Shown here: positions 1-10,534 of the stretch, in pieces | How positions within the stretch are numbered: the first letter of the stretch is position 1 | How the letters are laid out: each line of letters opens with the position of its first letter | Translations under genes and position numbers: made by a program | From: Zea mays | Taxonomy: Eukaryota > Streptophyta > Magnoliopsida > Poales > Poaceae | Direction: 5' to 3' | Length of the DNA: 64,000 nucleotides | NCBI RefSeq assembly: GCF_902167145.1 | Contig: NC_050104.1 | Coordinates: 103,303,849 to 103,367,848 of the forward strand | The notes under the pieces: model-generated | Database searches by the model: none | The model's input: only the letters and a program-made list of their open reading frames with translations | What the model was told of the DNA's origin: nothing

Positions 1-968
1 AATCGGCGGCGTCGAACAACCCTCATGCTTCGTCCAGCCCTTCGCCGAACCAGTCCAGATGCCCACCTCGTTGATGATTTGTTTTGTGATGATCCAGACT
101 TACCTTTATGAGTGTTGGTGATGTTAGTTACACTTTATCTTGTGAGATACTTGGTGATGTTAGTGATGATGCAGACTTGTATCTGTTTTGTGATGATCCT
201 GACTTTAGTGTGATCTGTTTTGTGAGACTTTGTGATATATATGGTGTTGATGATAAATGTGTTCATTCTGTGATGTGCTTGATATATAATGTGATGTGAA
301 TGATATATATCTTTTGTTTGTTTGGATGGAACAACAAAAGCAAATAAAAAAGGGACATCCTGGTCACTTTGCCGAGTGTAACACTCGGCAAAGGGTGGCT
401 TTGCCGAGTGCTATGACCATGGCACTCGGCAAAGAAGGAAACCTGGGAACCGGTAAAGACATCTTTGCCGAGTGCTGACAGTGGCACTCGGCAAAGAAGG
501 AAACCTGGGAACCGGCAAAGACATCTTTGCCGAGTGCTTTTGCCAAGACACTCGGCAAAGATACTGGCAAAGGGGCCCACTGGAGGGTTCTTTGCCGAGT
601 GCCAGGCCACCAGACACTCGGCAAAGAAACCTTCTTTGCCGAGTGCCATTAGGGCTCTCGGCACAGGGACTGGCTGTGGGGTCCACTGGACCAGTCTTTG
701 CCGAGTGTCGCCGTAGGCACTCGGCAAAGGATCCGTCACCGTTACTTGGCGCCGTGACGGTGACTTTTCTTTGCCGAGTGCCAAATGGCACTCGGCAAAG
801 ACTTTGCCGAGTGCCCGACAAAAAGTACTCGACAAAGAAGCTGTTGCCGATGTACAGTTCGCCGAGCGTTCTTTGCCGAGTGTTACACTCGGCAAAGCCT
901 TTGCCGAGTGTAAAATGGCCTTTGCCGTGTGTTTAGAACACACGGCAAAGAAGCTGATTCCGGTAGTG
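1..968. mobile_element. CACTA (En/Spm-like) transposon, one terminal part
   Basis: The right boundary is at 968. Read inward on the minus strand the terminus is CACTACCGGAATC, the CACTA terminal motif. The adjoining 3 bases (969-971, GTG) would be the 3-bp target duplication, but the other end is outside the window. Positions 368-938 are dense subterminal repeats, the family's usual transposase-binding zone. Positions 3-89 read open to a stop (ending SRCPPR) and could be the tail of an element gene, but this is too short to name. Positions 100-345 hold T/G-rich sequence with loose repeats of a TTTTGTGATGATCC-like unit and no supportable gene. The element sits in a Gypsy LTR remnant that continues at 972. 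Confidence 0.8.
368..938. repeat. CACTA subterminal repeat array (TTTGCCGAGTG / CACTCGGCAAA)
   Basis: More than a dozen copies of TTTGCCGAGTG and its reverse complement CACTCGGCAAAG alternate along the array, mostly as facing pairs separated by short spacers. Each pair can therefore form a hairpin. Near the terminus the unit drifts to TTTGCCGTGTG / CACACGGCAAA. In En/Spm such subterminal motifs bind the TNPA-type protein. The long open frames on both strands here are a by-product of the GC-rich repeat and are not genes. Confidence 0.85.
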
Positions 969-971
969 GTG

Positions 972-1544
972 GCACAGCAGTCGGAGCAGTGCAGGCGGCG
1001 CTGTTTTCCTGTCAGGTCAGTCAGTGAAGGGGCGAAATGACTGCGGTCACTTCGGCCCTGTCGACTGAGGAGCGCACGTCAGGATAAGGTGTCAGGCGAT
1101 CCTTGCATTGAATGCTCCCGCAATACGGTCGGTTGGCATGGCGATCTGGCCAAGGTTGCTTCTCCGCGAAGCCTGCTCGAGCTGGGCCTCGGGTGAGTCG
1201 AAGGTGCGCCCGTTGCTTGAGGAGGCCCTCGGGCGAGGCGTGAATCCACCTGGGTCTACTATTCCTGCCCGATGCTGGGCTTGGGTGAGGCGAGATCATG
1301 TCCCTTGAGTGGACGGAGCTTTGACCTGTATTGCGCCCATCAGGCCTTTGCAGCTTTGTGCTGATGGTGGTTACCAGCCGAGTTTAGGAGTCTTGGGGGT
1401 ACCCCTAATTATGGTCCCCGACAGTAGCCCTCGAGCCTCAAAGGGAGTGTTGGTACTCGCTTGAAGGCTTTGTCGCACTTTTTGCAAGGGGACCGGCCTT
1501 TCTCGGTTACACTTTGTTCTGGTTGGACTGTCCGTTGACCCCAC
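972..1544 (-). mobile_element. Gypsy LTR remnant (Cinful/Zeon-like) with adjoining internal piece
   Basis: On the minus strand an LTR start TGTCGGGGACCATAATTAGG lies at 1423. It is immediately preceded (1424-1437) by a purine-rich GGCTCGAGGGCTAC, which looks like a polypurine tract. 972-1423 is thus the 5' part of a 3' LTR, cut by the CACTA insertion at 968. 1424-1544 is a scrap of internal sequence, ending where the next LTR copy begins. The resemblance to maize Cinful/Zeon LTRs is from memory of the LTR start and is not certain. There is no coding capacity. Confidence 0.55.
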
Positions 1545-2440
1545 CGGACCATCCGGTGTGCCGCAGAAAGCAGCATATTTTTCTCCAACGGCTAGTTTTG
1601 TGTTGGGGGCTATAAATACACCCCAACCAGCCATTTCAAAGGGTGGGAGCCCAAGCAACATACCAAAGCATATAGTGCACATTTCCAAGAGCTCAAACAC
1701 CCAAGTGCTTAATAGAATCACTCGGTGATTAGCGTAGGTGCTTTGCAAAGTGTTTAGGTTAGTTAGACCACATTAGCGCTTGCTCTAGGTGAATCCTAGT
1801 TAGTTGAGTGAGTTTAGATAAACCACAACCCCTCGGCTCTTGCGTGAGCCATTGTAATTGTACCGAGTGGAGCGAGAGTCTTGCGAGACCGTGACAACTA
1901 CGTTTGTGTCACGGTCGCCACCATGTACAGGAGGGAGCGAGGCTCGCGACATTTTCAGCTGGAAGCTCGATAGTGGAGACGATGGGGAGCGTCCGAGAGG
2001 AGCTGGAAGCGGAGCACCACTTGCATGTGGAGAAGGCTCCTGGCTCTCTACGGATTTACTCGACCGAGGTGCTTGGCCCTCGCGTGGGCTTCCCTTTGCG
2101 TAGGGGCACCAATGAGGATTAGTCGGGACCTTGCGTGGTTTTGGATACCTCGGTAAAAATAGCGGCGTCATCTACGAGAGTTTGCATCTCTACCTTGCTC
2201 TTTAAGTTTCCGCATTTATATTAAGCATTTAAGTTTGAATCTTGTATTCATACTTATATAGTGTAGATTGAAACTTAGCCATTGCGGTAGAGATAGCAAC
2301 ACTTAGACAAAACCTAGTTTGCACATTCTAGTTTGATTGTTTGCATAGGTTTTGCTCTAGGGATTTATTTGTGGCCTAGTTTAGTGAAAGTTTTAGAAGT
2401 CCTAATTCACCCCCTCCTAGGCGCCACCTGTTATCCTTCA
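1545..2440 (+). repeat. 5' LTR (truncated) of the gag-only Sirevirus
   Basis: It matches 6414-7309 closely, including the TATA-like CTATAAATACACCCC near 1609. It starts abruptly at about 1545, so about 450 bp of the LTR's 5' end is missing. It ends CCTTCA just before the primer binding site. Confidence 0.8.
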
Positions 2441-2441
2441 A

Positions 2442-2455
2442 TTGGTATCAGAGCC
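2442..2455 (+). other. Primer binding site (tRNA-iMet type)
   Basis: TTGGTATCAGAGCC directly follows the LTR end. TGGTATCAGAGC is the usual initiator-Met tRNA primer site of plant Copia elements. Confidence 0.85.
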
Positions 2456-2521
2456 TAGTTTGGCTCATTTGAAACACTTTAGCTTCACCGCTAAAAGAGC
2501 CAACACATTTTAGAGGAAGGG

Positions 2522-4582
2522 ATGAATACCCATAGGCCACCACACTTTGACGACACTAACTTCCCATATTATAGTGCTAGAATGGCTTGTTACCTAGAGG
2601 CCGTTGATCTAGGTGTTTTGAGAGTCACTCGTGACGAGTTGAAACCCCCCAAAAATCCCGAGAAACCCACCACGAGTGACGAAAAAGAAATTCATTTAAA
2701 TGCTAGAGCCAAAAATTGCTTGTATGAATTTCTTAGCATGAATATTTTTAATCAAGTGTTTACATTGAAAACTGCTAATGAGATTTGGCTAAAATTGCAT
2801 GAGCTCCATGACGGTACATCAAATGTCTGTGAGCAAAAACATTGCCTAGTCTTAAATGAGTATAATTCTTTTGCTATGAAAGAAAATGAGTTTGTTAGAG
2901 ATATGTATTCTCGTTTGAATCTAATTATCAATGAGCTCAATTCTATTGGCATTAATAAGCTAGGTGATGCTGACATTGTGAGGAAGATCATCTCCATGCT
3001 ACCACAACAAAGATATGGGAGCATCATCACTATTCTTCACAACATGGAGGACTCGTGATTGGGAAAATCGCGGCCTTTGAAATGTCACGAGAAATGGGTC
3101 AGGGAGAGGAGCCAACTTTCTCAAGGCCATATGCTTTTGCATGTGATGAAAGGAAGGGTAAAAAGAAGGCTCCCACTCCAAGTTCCTCAAGTGAAGAAGA
3201 TGAGGAAGAAAGTGATGATGAAGGAGATAATCAACCATCAACATCATCCTCCAAAGACGAAGAAACAATCCGACGCGTCGGAAAGGTAATGGGGATGATC
3301 CGTAAGATTAATCTAATGGGTGTGCCCGTGCAGGTAGAGGATCTTCTCTTTAACATTGACAGGAGAAAGCAAAGAAAGAGAGGATGCTTCACATGAGGGG
3401 AGAAGGGCCACTTCAGGGACAACTGTCCAACTATGGTCGAACCCAAAAAGGAGAGGAGCAAAGACAAGGCGCTAACAAGTGTCAAAACTTGGGATGATTC
3501 TTCAAGCGAAGATGAACCTCCAAGGACGCGCAACCACCAGTCCTCATCACGCAAATGCCTTATGGCAAGAAGTAAAATGAGAATTCCATCCTCTAGTGAT
3601 GAAAGTAGTAGTGATGATGAAGGTGAGGGAAAGCCCTCCGTAGATGAGCTTGTGGAAGCCGTTAAATTTTTCAGGATGTTTGCACTAAGCAAAAGGCTCA
3701 ATTTAAAACTTTGAAAAATAAGTTGATTATCTCTCAACATGATTATAAAGGTTTGCTAGAAAAATTTGAAATATTTGCAAACTTAAATAGTGAGATATCA
3801 ACTAAAATTAAGCTATTAGAGTCTAGTGCTCCATCCACTGCTACCGATGATGACCTCAGTAAAAAGAATGAAAAACTTTAGGATAAGTTAGCTAGCTCCC
3901 AAGAAACTATCGAAAATTTGCTAGTAAAAATGGAAATTCTTAGCATACACAATAATGAGCTAACTACTAAGCTAGAAAACATTGGTAGCACCCTAGGGAC
4001 ATCTTTAGTTGACATTCCTGAAATTATTAAGAAAAATGCTTCTACTTCTTGCTTTGATTTAATTGATAATTCTAACCCCTGCAACCTAGTTCTTGTTAAG
4101 AGTATTGTTGTAGAAACATGTTCGAATAAGGTTGCAAAGGAAAATGAGCAATTAAGGCAAGAAGTGGCTCGCCTTGGCAAGGCTTTGTACAACAAGAAAG
4201 GCAAAGCCAAACAAATCCAACCTCCACAGGATAACACCACTGCGGAGTGAACAAGCATGTGGAGGGTGAAACCATGATTTGTAGGTTATGCCACAAGGAA
4301 GGACATAAGTCTTTCCAATGCAAGGCGATAACCGGGGATAAGCAAAGGCAAAAGCTCAAGCAAAAGCCATCAAGCAAAATCTCCAACACCTACATCAAAA
4401 AGGTGGACAAAAAGGCTGCTACACCATATCTAATAAAGAAGAAAAAGAATGGAAAGGTGATAGCAATCAAGGTCAACAAGCAAGCCAACAAAGTAAAAGG
4501 GGCCAAATGCATCTGGGTGCCAAAGGAAATAATTTCAACCATAAAAAGCACCAAGAAGGTTTGGATCCCGAAAGAGAAGTGA
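2522..4582 (+). pseudogene. Sirevirus gag, interrupted
   Basis: The structural capsid protein gene of a Copia element. The first open part (2522-3058, 178 codons) is a UBN2-type gag domain, beginning with a short Met-Asn-Thr-His leader and containing IWLKLHELHDGT. It is followed by an acidic/serine-rich linker (about 3190-3270) and a first zinc knuckle around 3385-3425. That knuckle is broken by an in-frame TGA at 3394. Coiled-coil-like lysine/glutamate-rich segments follow (3700-4250). A second CCHC knuckle, CRLCHKEGHKSFQC, lies near 4278-4319. The last part ends at 4582 after KKVWIPKEK. Stops at 3056, 3394, 3711 and 3881 and at least one frame change show it is dead. Two knuckles and a basic tail fit the Opie/Ji type of Sirevirus gag. 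Ordinarily protease and integrase would follow, but here none does. Confidence 0.8.
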
Positions 4583-5958
4583 GGAGTCCGAAGGACTATG
4601 GGAAATTTGGAGACTTGGCAAAGGTGGATGTATATCATGGGATACATCATATTGGATCAAGTTTATTGCCAAGTGGGTTAGTGAATATTTTGGACCCAAA
4701 TTTCTCCACCCATGACTAAAGCAACTAGTTTTGTTGTATTCCTTGTTTTTAGATATGCGTATCTATTTTCGTGTATCTAGTTTTACCTTTCATGCCTAGT
4801 ATTTCATTTTAATTTAGATTAACAATGCATGCATACTAGCTAAATCACATGGTAGGACTGCTCGTTTTCAATTCATATCCGTGAGCTAACCTACATGGTT
4901 TAAATTGTTTAATTAAGCATGGCACATAGCTTATTTAACATCCCTAAGTAAATGACACTAATGCTTCAAAAGATTATATACTACAAATTGGTATCATTTA
5001 ACTTATATGAGCCAAAGCTCTGATTATGGATAATCTGTCTGTCTTGATATCAAATCAAAGTGCATGTCCTCTACAAGTGTTCAAAACTTGTATGCACACT
5101 TTCAGGGGGAGGTTACTCTATAATCTAAGACTTTGAGACTAATATCTTTTTCGAGTCTATTTCTGTAGTAGTCTCATTGTAAGGAAAATGAAGTCTCTGG
5201 AGAAAGACAACAAGCTTCCACTACAAATCTACAAGAATTATTATGTCTCACAAGCCTGCCATTGGTCTTCAATTGGTTCGCCATTGATTTTCAAATTGGT
5301 ACCTTTGAGACTACATTTGATATCATTTACATGTCTTCTCCAATATTTGATTAGAATATATTTCATATCTTATACTTCCCATGTTGCTAAAATGCATATA
5401 TTGTTGACTCATATTTTGTTACCTATGCATAAGGGAAGTTAGTCTATTCAAATCATGTCTTGCACCTCTATTTCTCACATGTTTTTTCCTAAGTAGAAGA
5501 TCTCTGTCAGGGGAGTATTTCTTCATCTTTAATGGGGGAGAAAGTTCTTTCTAAAAGAGAACACTCATTTAGGGGGACTAATAATTTTACTTTGTTTGAT
5601 ATTAATAGACGAATACCTTATGAGGGCAAGTCCTAATTTGCTTCCTACATGTTTTTAATGTCTTCCTTTTTCGGTGGTTGATGCTAAAGGGGGAGAAGTT
5701 TAAGGACCAAAGCAATGAAAACTGTATCAAACACCAATCACCACATTTTAAAGAATTTATTTCTTCAAGTGGTTTTGGTTCTTTGGTCTAAAATAGGAAG
5801 TAAGTGAATGATGGAGTTAGGGGGAGGCTTAAGTCCATAATATCACATTGTGGGGGACAAACATGCATCCAAGCAAGTAGATTGCATATTTTCATTCAAA
5901 TGTTTGTCATATTTGCTTGCTTTGGTTGTGTTGTCATCAATCACCAAAAGGGGGAGAT
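4583..5958 (+). other. Sirevirus 3' noncoding region with multiple polypurine tracts
   Basis: This AT-rich stretch has no supportable gene. It contains repeated purine tracts of the form AGGGGGAG near 5104, 5531, 5567, 5690, 5818 and finally 5949-5956, directly before the 3' LTR. Multiple internal polypurine tracts upstream of the 3' LTR are a known Sirevirus trait. The last one is in the position of the functional plus-strand primer. Confidence 0.65.
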
Positions 5959-7309
5959 TGTAAGGAAAATGGACCCCGGACCATTTGGCTAAATGAGTTT
6001 TGGTGTTTGATGATCAACATAACCTGTGGACTAATGAGTTTGCTAGTGTTTGTGTTTGTAGTTCACAGGATGCTAAAGTTACTTGGACCAAGGCATTGAG
6101 GAAAGCAACACCTCAAAAGAAGATCTTATGAAGATCAAGTAAAGTCCAAGAAAAGAAGAAGTGTTGCCACAGTCGGACTGTCCAGACAAGTGCACCAGAC
6201 TATCCGGTGACACGCCGGACTGTCCGGTGCCACACGCCGGATTGTCCGGTGCACCAGGAACAGTAGCCCTAACGGCTAGTTCTAGGTGGCACCATGGAGA
6301 GAAGAGCACCGGACTGTCCGGTGTGAAGTCTGGACTGTCCAGTGCAAAAAGCCTGCGCGCCAACGGTCACCTGCACTGATAGATCCAACGGCTAGGCACA
6401 CCGGATAGGGGCATCGGACTATCCGGTGTGCCATAGAAAGCAGCATCATTTCTCCAACGGCTAGTTTTGTGTTGGGCTATAAATACACCCCAACCAGCCA
6501 TTTCAAAGGGTGGGAGCCCAAGCAAGATACCAAGGCATATAGTGCACATTTCCAAGAGCTCAAACACCCAAGTGCTTAATAGAATCACTCGATGATTAGC
6601 GTAGGTGCTTTGCAAAGTGTTTAAGTTAGTTAGACCGCATTAGCACTTGCTCTAGGTGAATCCTAGTTAGTTGAGTGAGTTTAGATAAACCACACAACAC
6701 CTCGGCTCTTGCACGAGCCATTGTAATTATACCGAGTGGGACGAGAGTCTTGCGAGACCGTGATAACTGCGTTTGTGTCACGGCCGCCACCATGTACCGG
6801 AGGGAATGAGGCCAGCAGCGTTTTCAGCCGGAAGCTCGATAGTGGAGACGGCGGGGAGCGTCCAAGAGGAGCCGGAAGCGGAGCACCACTTGCACGTGGA
6901 TTAGGCCCGTGGCTCTCTACGAAGTTACTCGACCGAGGTGCTTGGCTCTTGCGTGGGCTTCCCTTTGCGTAGGGGCACCAACGAGGATTAGTCGGGACCT
7001 TGCGTGGTTTCGGATACCTCGGTAAAAATACCGGCGTCATCTATGAGAGTTTGCATCTCTACCTTGCTCTTTAAGTTTCCACGTTTATATTAAGCATTTA
7101 AGTTTCAATCTTGTATTCATACTTATATAGTGTAGATTGAAACTTAGACATTGTGGTAGAGATAGCAACACTTAGACAAAACCTAGTTTGCACATTCTAG
7201 TTTGATTATTTGCATAGGATTTGCTCTAGGGATTTATTTGTGGCCTAGTTTAGTGAAAGTTTTAGAAGTCCTAATTCACCCCCTCTTAGGCGTCACCTGT
7301 TATCCTTCA
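5959..7309 (+). repeat. 3' LTR of the gag-only Sirevirus
   Basis: It starts TGTAAGGAAAATGG right after GGGGGAGAT and ends CCTTCA, 1351 bp. Positions 6170-6430 carry several near-palindromic CCGGACTGTCCGGTG-type motifs. A TATA-like GCTATAAATACACC lies at 6477-6490, so transcription would start near 6510. It contains no gene. Confidence 0.8.
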
Positions 7310-8135
7310 ATGTCAATCATCAAGTACTACATATGTTCTCTCAGAGATATATGGTTGAGGTTGTGCCGCCTTGTCAAGCCATAACGTAATCCCCCATGTG
7401 TACTTCGACATTGCACTTACATAGTTGTTCCCTATGCATTATGTCTGTGCTACACAATCTTCTATGCTATCTATCTGCACAAGGTCTTCGTCCTATTGAT
7501 CCGAACTTCACCATCAACTTAGAACACTACCTTTGAGAATGAGGCCATCATTTCCCTTACACGTGAAGGCACTGCTGCACATCCATCGCTAGCTCACATT
7601 GCTTGCCTTCGAGTTCAACGTGTCCACTCATCCGCTTCTTTTTTGTCTAGCACAATAGTGTCATCATCTTGTCACCACCTACTTCATCTACTTCGATAAT
7701 AGTGTGCTACATTGGCACCTTCTACCTTGTTGTTTTGTGCACCACAATCGACCCTCAGATGTTGATGCATATTTGCACCCCTTCACCTTTTACATTCAGT
7801 GTTAGTAACAATGAAGCCTCCTTTCATCCATAATGTGTTGTTGGGTCTAGCAAACCTAGCTGATTCCTTGGTTCATGCAACTTGACTACATCGACCCTCT
7901 AGTTTTCAAGGCATTTGCCTTGATTGGATGGTCTTCGTTCGAATATGCTTTGATGACCCTATTCTGTCGGCCTCGACATTTCCCCCTTCTATGGCAACTA
8001 CCTCGATGCATCTCTATCATCTTCATGGAGCCTCTTATGCATCTACATCTCCATCAATGTGGTAACACAACCACAACTATGCCGACCTTGGTTATCTTTA
8101 GCATGACTTTTTCAACCATGGGAACTGCACCCTTA
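7310..8135. other. Unassigned noncoding stretch
   Basis: No conserved motif, terminal repeat or convincing open frame is visible. Short frames (for example 7875-8264) show no recognisable domain. It probably is older, decayed repeat sequence into which the solo LTR at 8141 inserted. Confidence 0.4.
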
Positions 8136-8140
8136 TGTTC

Positions 8141-9374
8141 TAAGAGTCGCCTAGAGGGGGTGAATAGGCGAAACCTGAAATTTACAAACTTTAAACATGC
8201 ACTACACTTGAGGTTAGGGTTAGAAATAAATTTGGAGCGCGGAAGATTGTTCCTCTTGCTATGAGTTGCTCAATCAATGCGGATAACTTCGGGAGCAAAC
8301 TCATCAATATGAGCAAGTGAACTTTAGAGAGATGAGAGGGGAGAAACAAATCAAGTGGGGATCAACACAAGTGAACACGATGATTTGTTTCACGAAGGTT
8401 GGTTCCAAAGAACCTAGTCCCCGTTGAGGAGGCCACAAAGGCCGGGTCTATTACAACCCTTTCCCTCTCTCAATCGGTCACTTAGACCGGTTGAGTGCTT
8501 CTCCTTAATCACTTGGGTCACTAAGATCCTGCAAGGATCACCACACACTTAGGTGTCTCTTGCTAGCTTTACAAGCACTTAGAAGAATTAGAATGAGAAA
8601 GAAAAAGCAATCCAAGCAACAAGAGCAACAAAACAAACACAAATGATCCTCTCTCAAGTCACTAAGCACTTGAGTTGATTTTAGAACTTGGAGAGGGTTT
8701 GATCCTTTGATTGTGTCTTGAAGTGTATGTCTTTGCTCTAGTAATGAATGTGGAGTTCAGAAAACTTGGATGGCTTGAATGGTGGTGGTTGGGGGTATTT
8801 ATAGCCCCAACCACTATTCCAGTTGTTGCTGTCGATGGGCACACTATACAGTCTGGTGATGCATTGGACATGACACTGTTCACTGTCCGGTGCGTGTCAC
8901 TTCACCCGACCGTTGGGGTTTGGAGTGGTTGACCGTTGAAGTCATTTGTCCTCTTGCAGCACCGGACAGTCCAGTGCGTTCTGACTTCGTAGTTCCGACT
9001 TCTGACTTCTGCTCTGACCACTATTCACTGTTCATCGCAGTCGACCGTTGGGTGCAGTTGACCGTTGTTGGCTCACCGGACAGTCCAGTGAACTATAGTG
9101 GAGTGACCCTGAGAAAATCCCGAGAGCGGCAAGTTCATGAGGTGCCTCGGCCTTGGCACCGGACAGTGTCTAGTGCGCCACTGGTTGCACCATTTATTGT
9201 TTTTGTTCCAAACTTTGTAGAGTTTCCCCAACTCATTTTCTTTGTTGGTTTATGTTGAACTTTATGCACCTGAGATAAATGACAACTAGGCAAACTAGTT
9301 AGTCTACGTGATTTGTGATGAACGTCAAACACCAAAATCGATTATAGGAAATGTTTAAGCCCATTTCCCTTTCA
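8141..9374 (-). mobile_element. Solo LTR of a Sirevirus-type Copia element, minus strand
   Basis: On the minus strand it begins TGAAAGGGAAATGGGC at 9374 and ends with CACCCCCTCTAGGCGACTC near 8141, as Sirevirus LTRs do. It is flanked by a perfect 5-bp duplication TGTTC (8136-8140 and 9375-9379). No internal sequence adjoins either side, so it is a solo LTR left by recombination between two LTRs. Motifs of the CCGGACAGTCC type lie at about 8961, 9075 and 9160. A TATA-like GGCTATAAATACC lies at 8797-8809 (minus). Confidence 0.85.
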
Positions 9375-9379
9375 TGTTC

Positions 9380-9637
9380 GACTACCTCAACACGGACACA
9401 AAGGGCTTGTTAATATTTGGTGACTAATAATCTTACTATAGGATTACTTAGAGTCAGGTTTGGTGTGCTTCTACAAAATGCCTAACTTGATGGTAAAACA
9501 TGAGACAATGATTTAGATAGGTTCATGCTACTGAATAACTGAATAGCCTACATCCTATAAGTCAGGTTGCCTCCTGACGTAGGTGGCAGGTCCAGCTCTC
9601 TGTTAGGAAGCCATGGGAGCAAAGTGGTACCTAAAAA
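9380..9637. other. Unassigned, probably retroelement backbone
   Basis: No gene or terminal motif is seen. It precedes and may belong to the degraded retroelement gene at 9638. Confidence 0.35.
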
Positions 9638-9986
9638 ATGAAGGTTCGTCAATGGGTGTACAACAAGCAGTGGGCCTCGATGGTCCCCGTCGTATGCCCC
9701 TCTTTGGTTGCAATTCCTAACTTGACTCCTCTTCCCCCTAGTAGCGATCTCCGCCTCGCCACTCTTGTGTTGGGTGTCACGAAGGTGATCTCCAAGAAGA
9801 GAAAGGTGGTGCCTGCTTCCGATGGGGACAGTGGGGCGATCGTGTCACTGGGAACCTTTTTGTCACCGCCTCCGTCCAAGGCCACCGAGATCAGTGCTTC
9901 TGGTTTGTTTTTTCTGTTCTCTTCAAGTGATCTAGACATGGGCTCAAGCTAGACAGCTGAGGGTCACTTTCTTCCTCATGACTAGG
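9638..9986 (+). pseudogene. Retroelement gag-like accessory ORF, fragment 1
   Basis: A frame open from 9638 to 9952 encodes a proline/serine-rich segment with LPPSSDLRLATLVLGVTKV and a basic KKRK patch. After the TAG the same frame continues with EGHFLPHD before it meets the MULE. It appears to continue in sense beyond the MULE at 17939, where a coiled-coil segment begins, so the two look like parts of one disrupted gag-type gene of a Gypsy element. That link is inference from order, strand and character. I cannot name the family securely. Confidence that it is coding debris is moderate. Confidence 0.4.
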
Positions 9987-10073
9987 CCCGATTTTTTTGT
10001 TTTTTAGCCCCTTTCGTGACAAAAATTTACGTTTGGACCCCCAGAAATTTTATTTGCACGTTTGGACCCGATG

Positions 10074-10238
10074 CTCGGCGCCATAGGCTGTGGCGCCGAG
10101 GTAACACAGCTCGGCGCCACAGCCTATGGCGCCGAGCTGTGACGTGGCAGCAACGGCTACTTGCGCCTAGGGCTGACCTGGCACTGACGTGGTGGCGGCG
10201 CGGCCTCGTAGCTCGGCGCCATAGATCTTGGCGCCGAG
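10074..10238. repeat. Three 27-bp hairpins with CTCGGCGCC arms
   Basis: Imperfect palindromes lie at 10074-10100, 10110-10136 and 10212-10238. Each begins CTCGGCGCC and ends GGCGCCGAG. The first two are exact reverse complements of each other, 9 bp apart, so they can also pair together. They lie just upstream of the TATA box in the MULE terminal region, where transposase-binding or promoter elements would be expected. Confidence 0.8.
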
Positions 10239-10249
10239 CTATGAATTCC

Positions 10250-10256
10250 TATAAAA
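10250..10256 (+). promoter_or_regulatory. TATA box of the triple-GRF gene
   Basis: TATAAAA lies 279 bp upstream of the ATG at 10535, in the terminal region of the MULE. Transcription would start near 10280. The 5' leader may hold an intron, since 10355-10530 is AT-rich with GT/AG options. Confidence 0.55.
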
Positions 10257-10534
10257 ACGCCCGCGCGGCTGGCAGAGAGCAGCGCATTTCATCTCATTTC
10301 CAAACTTCGTCAAAATTTGTTGGATTCAAAGATTTGAGTTGGTTCACTTCGTAGACCAAGGTATGATGTCCAACTGATTCGTTTTGTATATTGGGTTGTT
10401 AGTTTCATAGTTGCTCATAGTTTCATATTTTAATAGTTTGTATACACCTATTATATTATCATTTCGATTATTAGTTTGTGTAAACTTATTATAAAGCATA
10501 TTAGGTACAAGTGATAATTATAATCGTTTATTAG

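Larger units (their letters stand above)
1545..7309 (+). mobile_element. Non-autonomous Sirevirus-type Copia retrotransposon, gag only
   Basis: Two copies of one LTR flank an internal region of about 3.5 kb: 1545-2440 (5'-truncated) and 5959-7309 (complete, 1351 bp). The internal region has a tRNA-Met-type primer site TTGGTATCAGAGCC at 2442, a gag gene with zinc knuckles and a long 3' noncoding part with several GGGGGAG tracts. No integrase, reverse transcriptase or RNase H can be found, so pol is missing entirely. Replication would need proteins from a relative. Because the 5' LTR is truncated, no target duplication can be checked. Confidence 0.8.

Noticed and set aside
263..943. 226-codon minus frame and several others over the CACTA repeats
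   Set aside because: They arise from the GC-rich repeat TTTGCCGAGTG read in all frames; the protein is only a repeat translation.
3231..3740. 169-codon minus frame opposite gag
   Set aside because: It is a serine/leucine-rich shadow of the acidic serine-rich gag linker, with no motif of its own.
7875..8264. 129-codon plus frame
   Set aside because: It crosses the boundary of the solo LTR at 8141 and has no recognisable domain.
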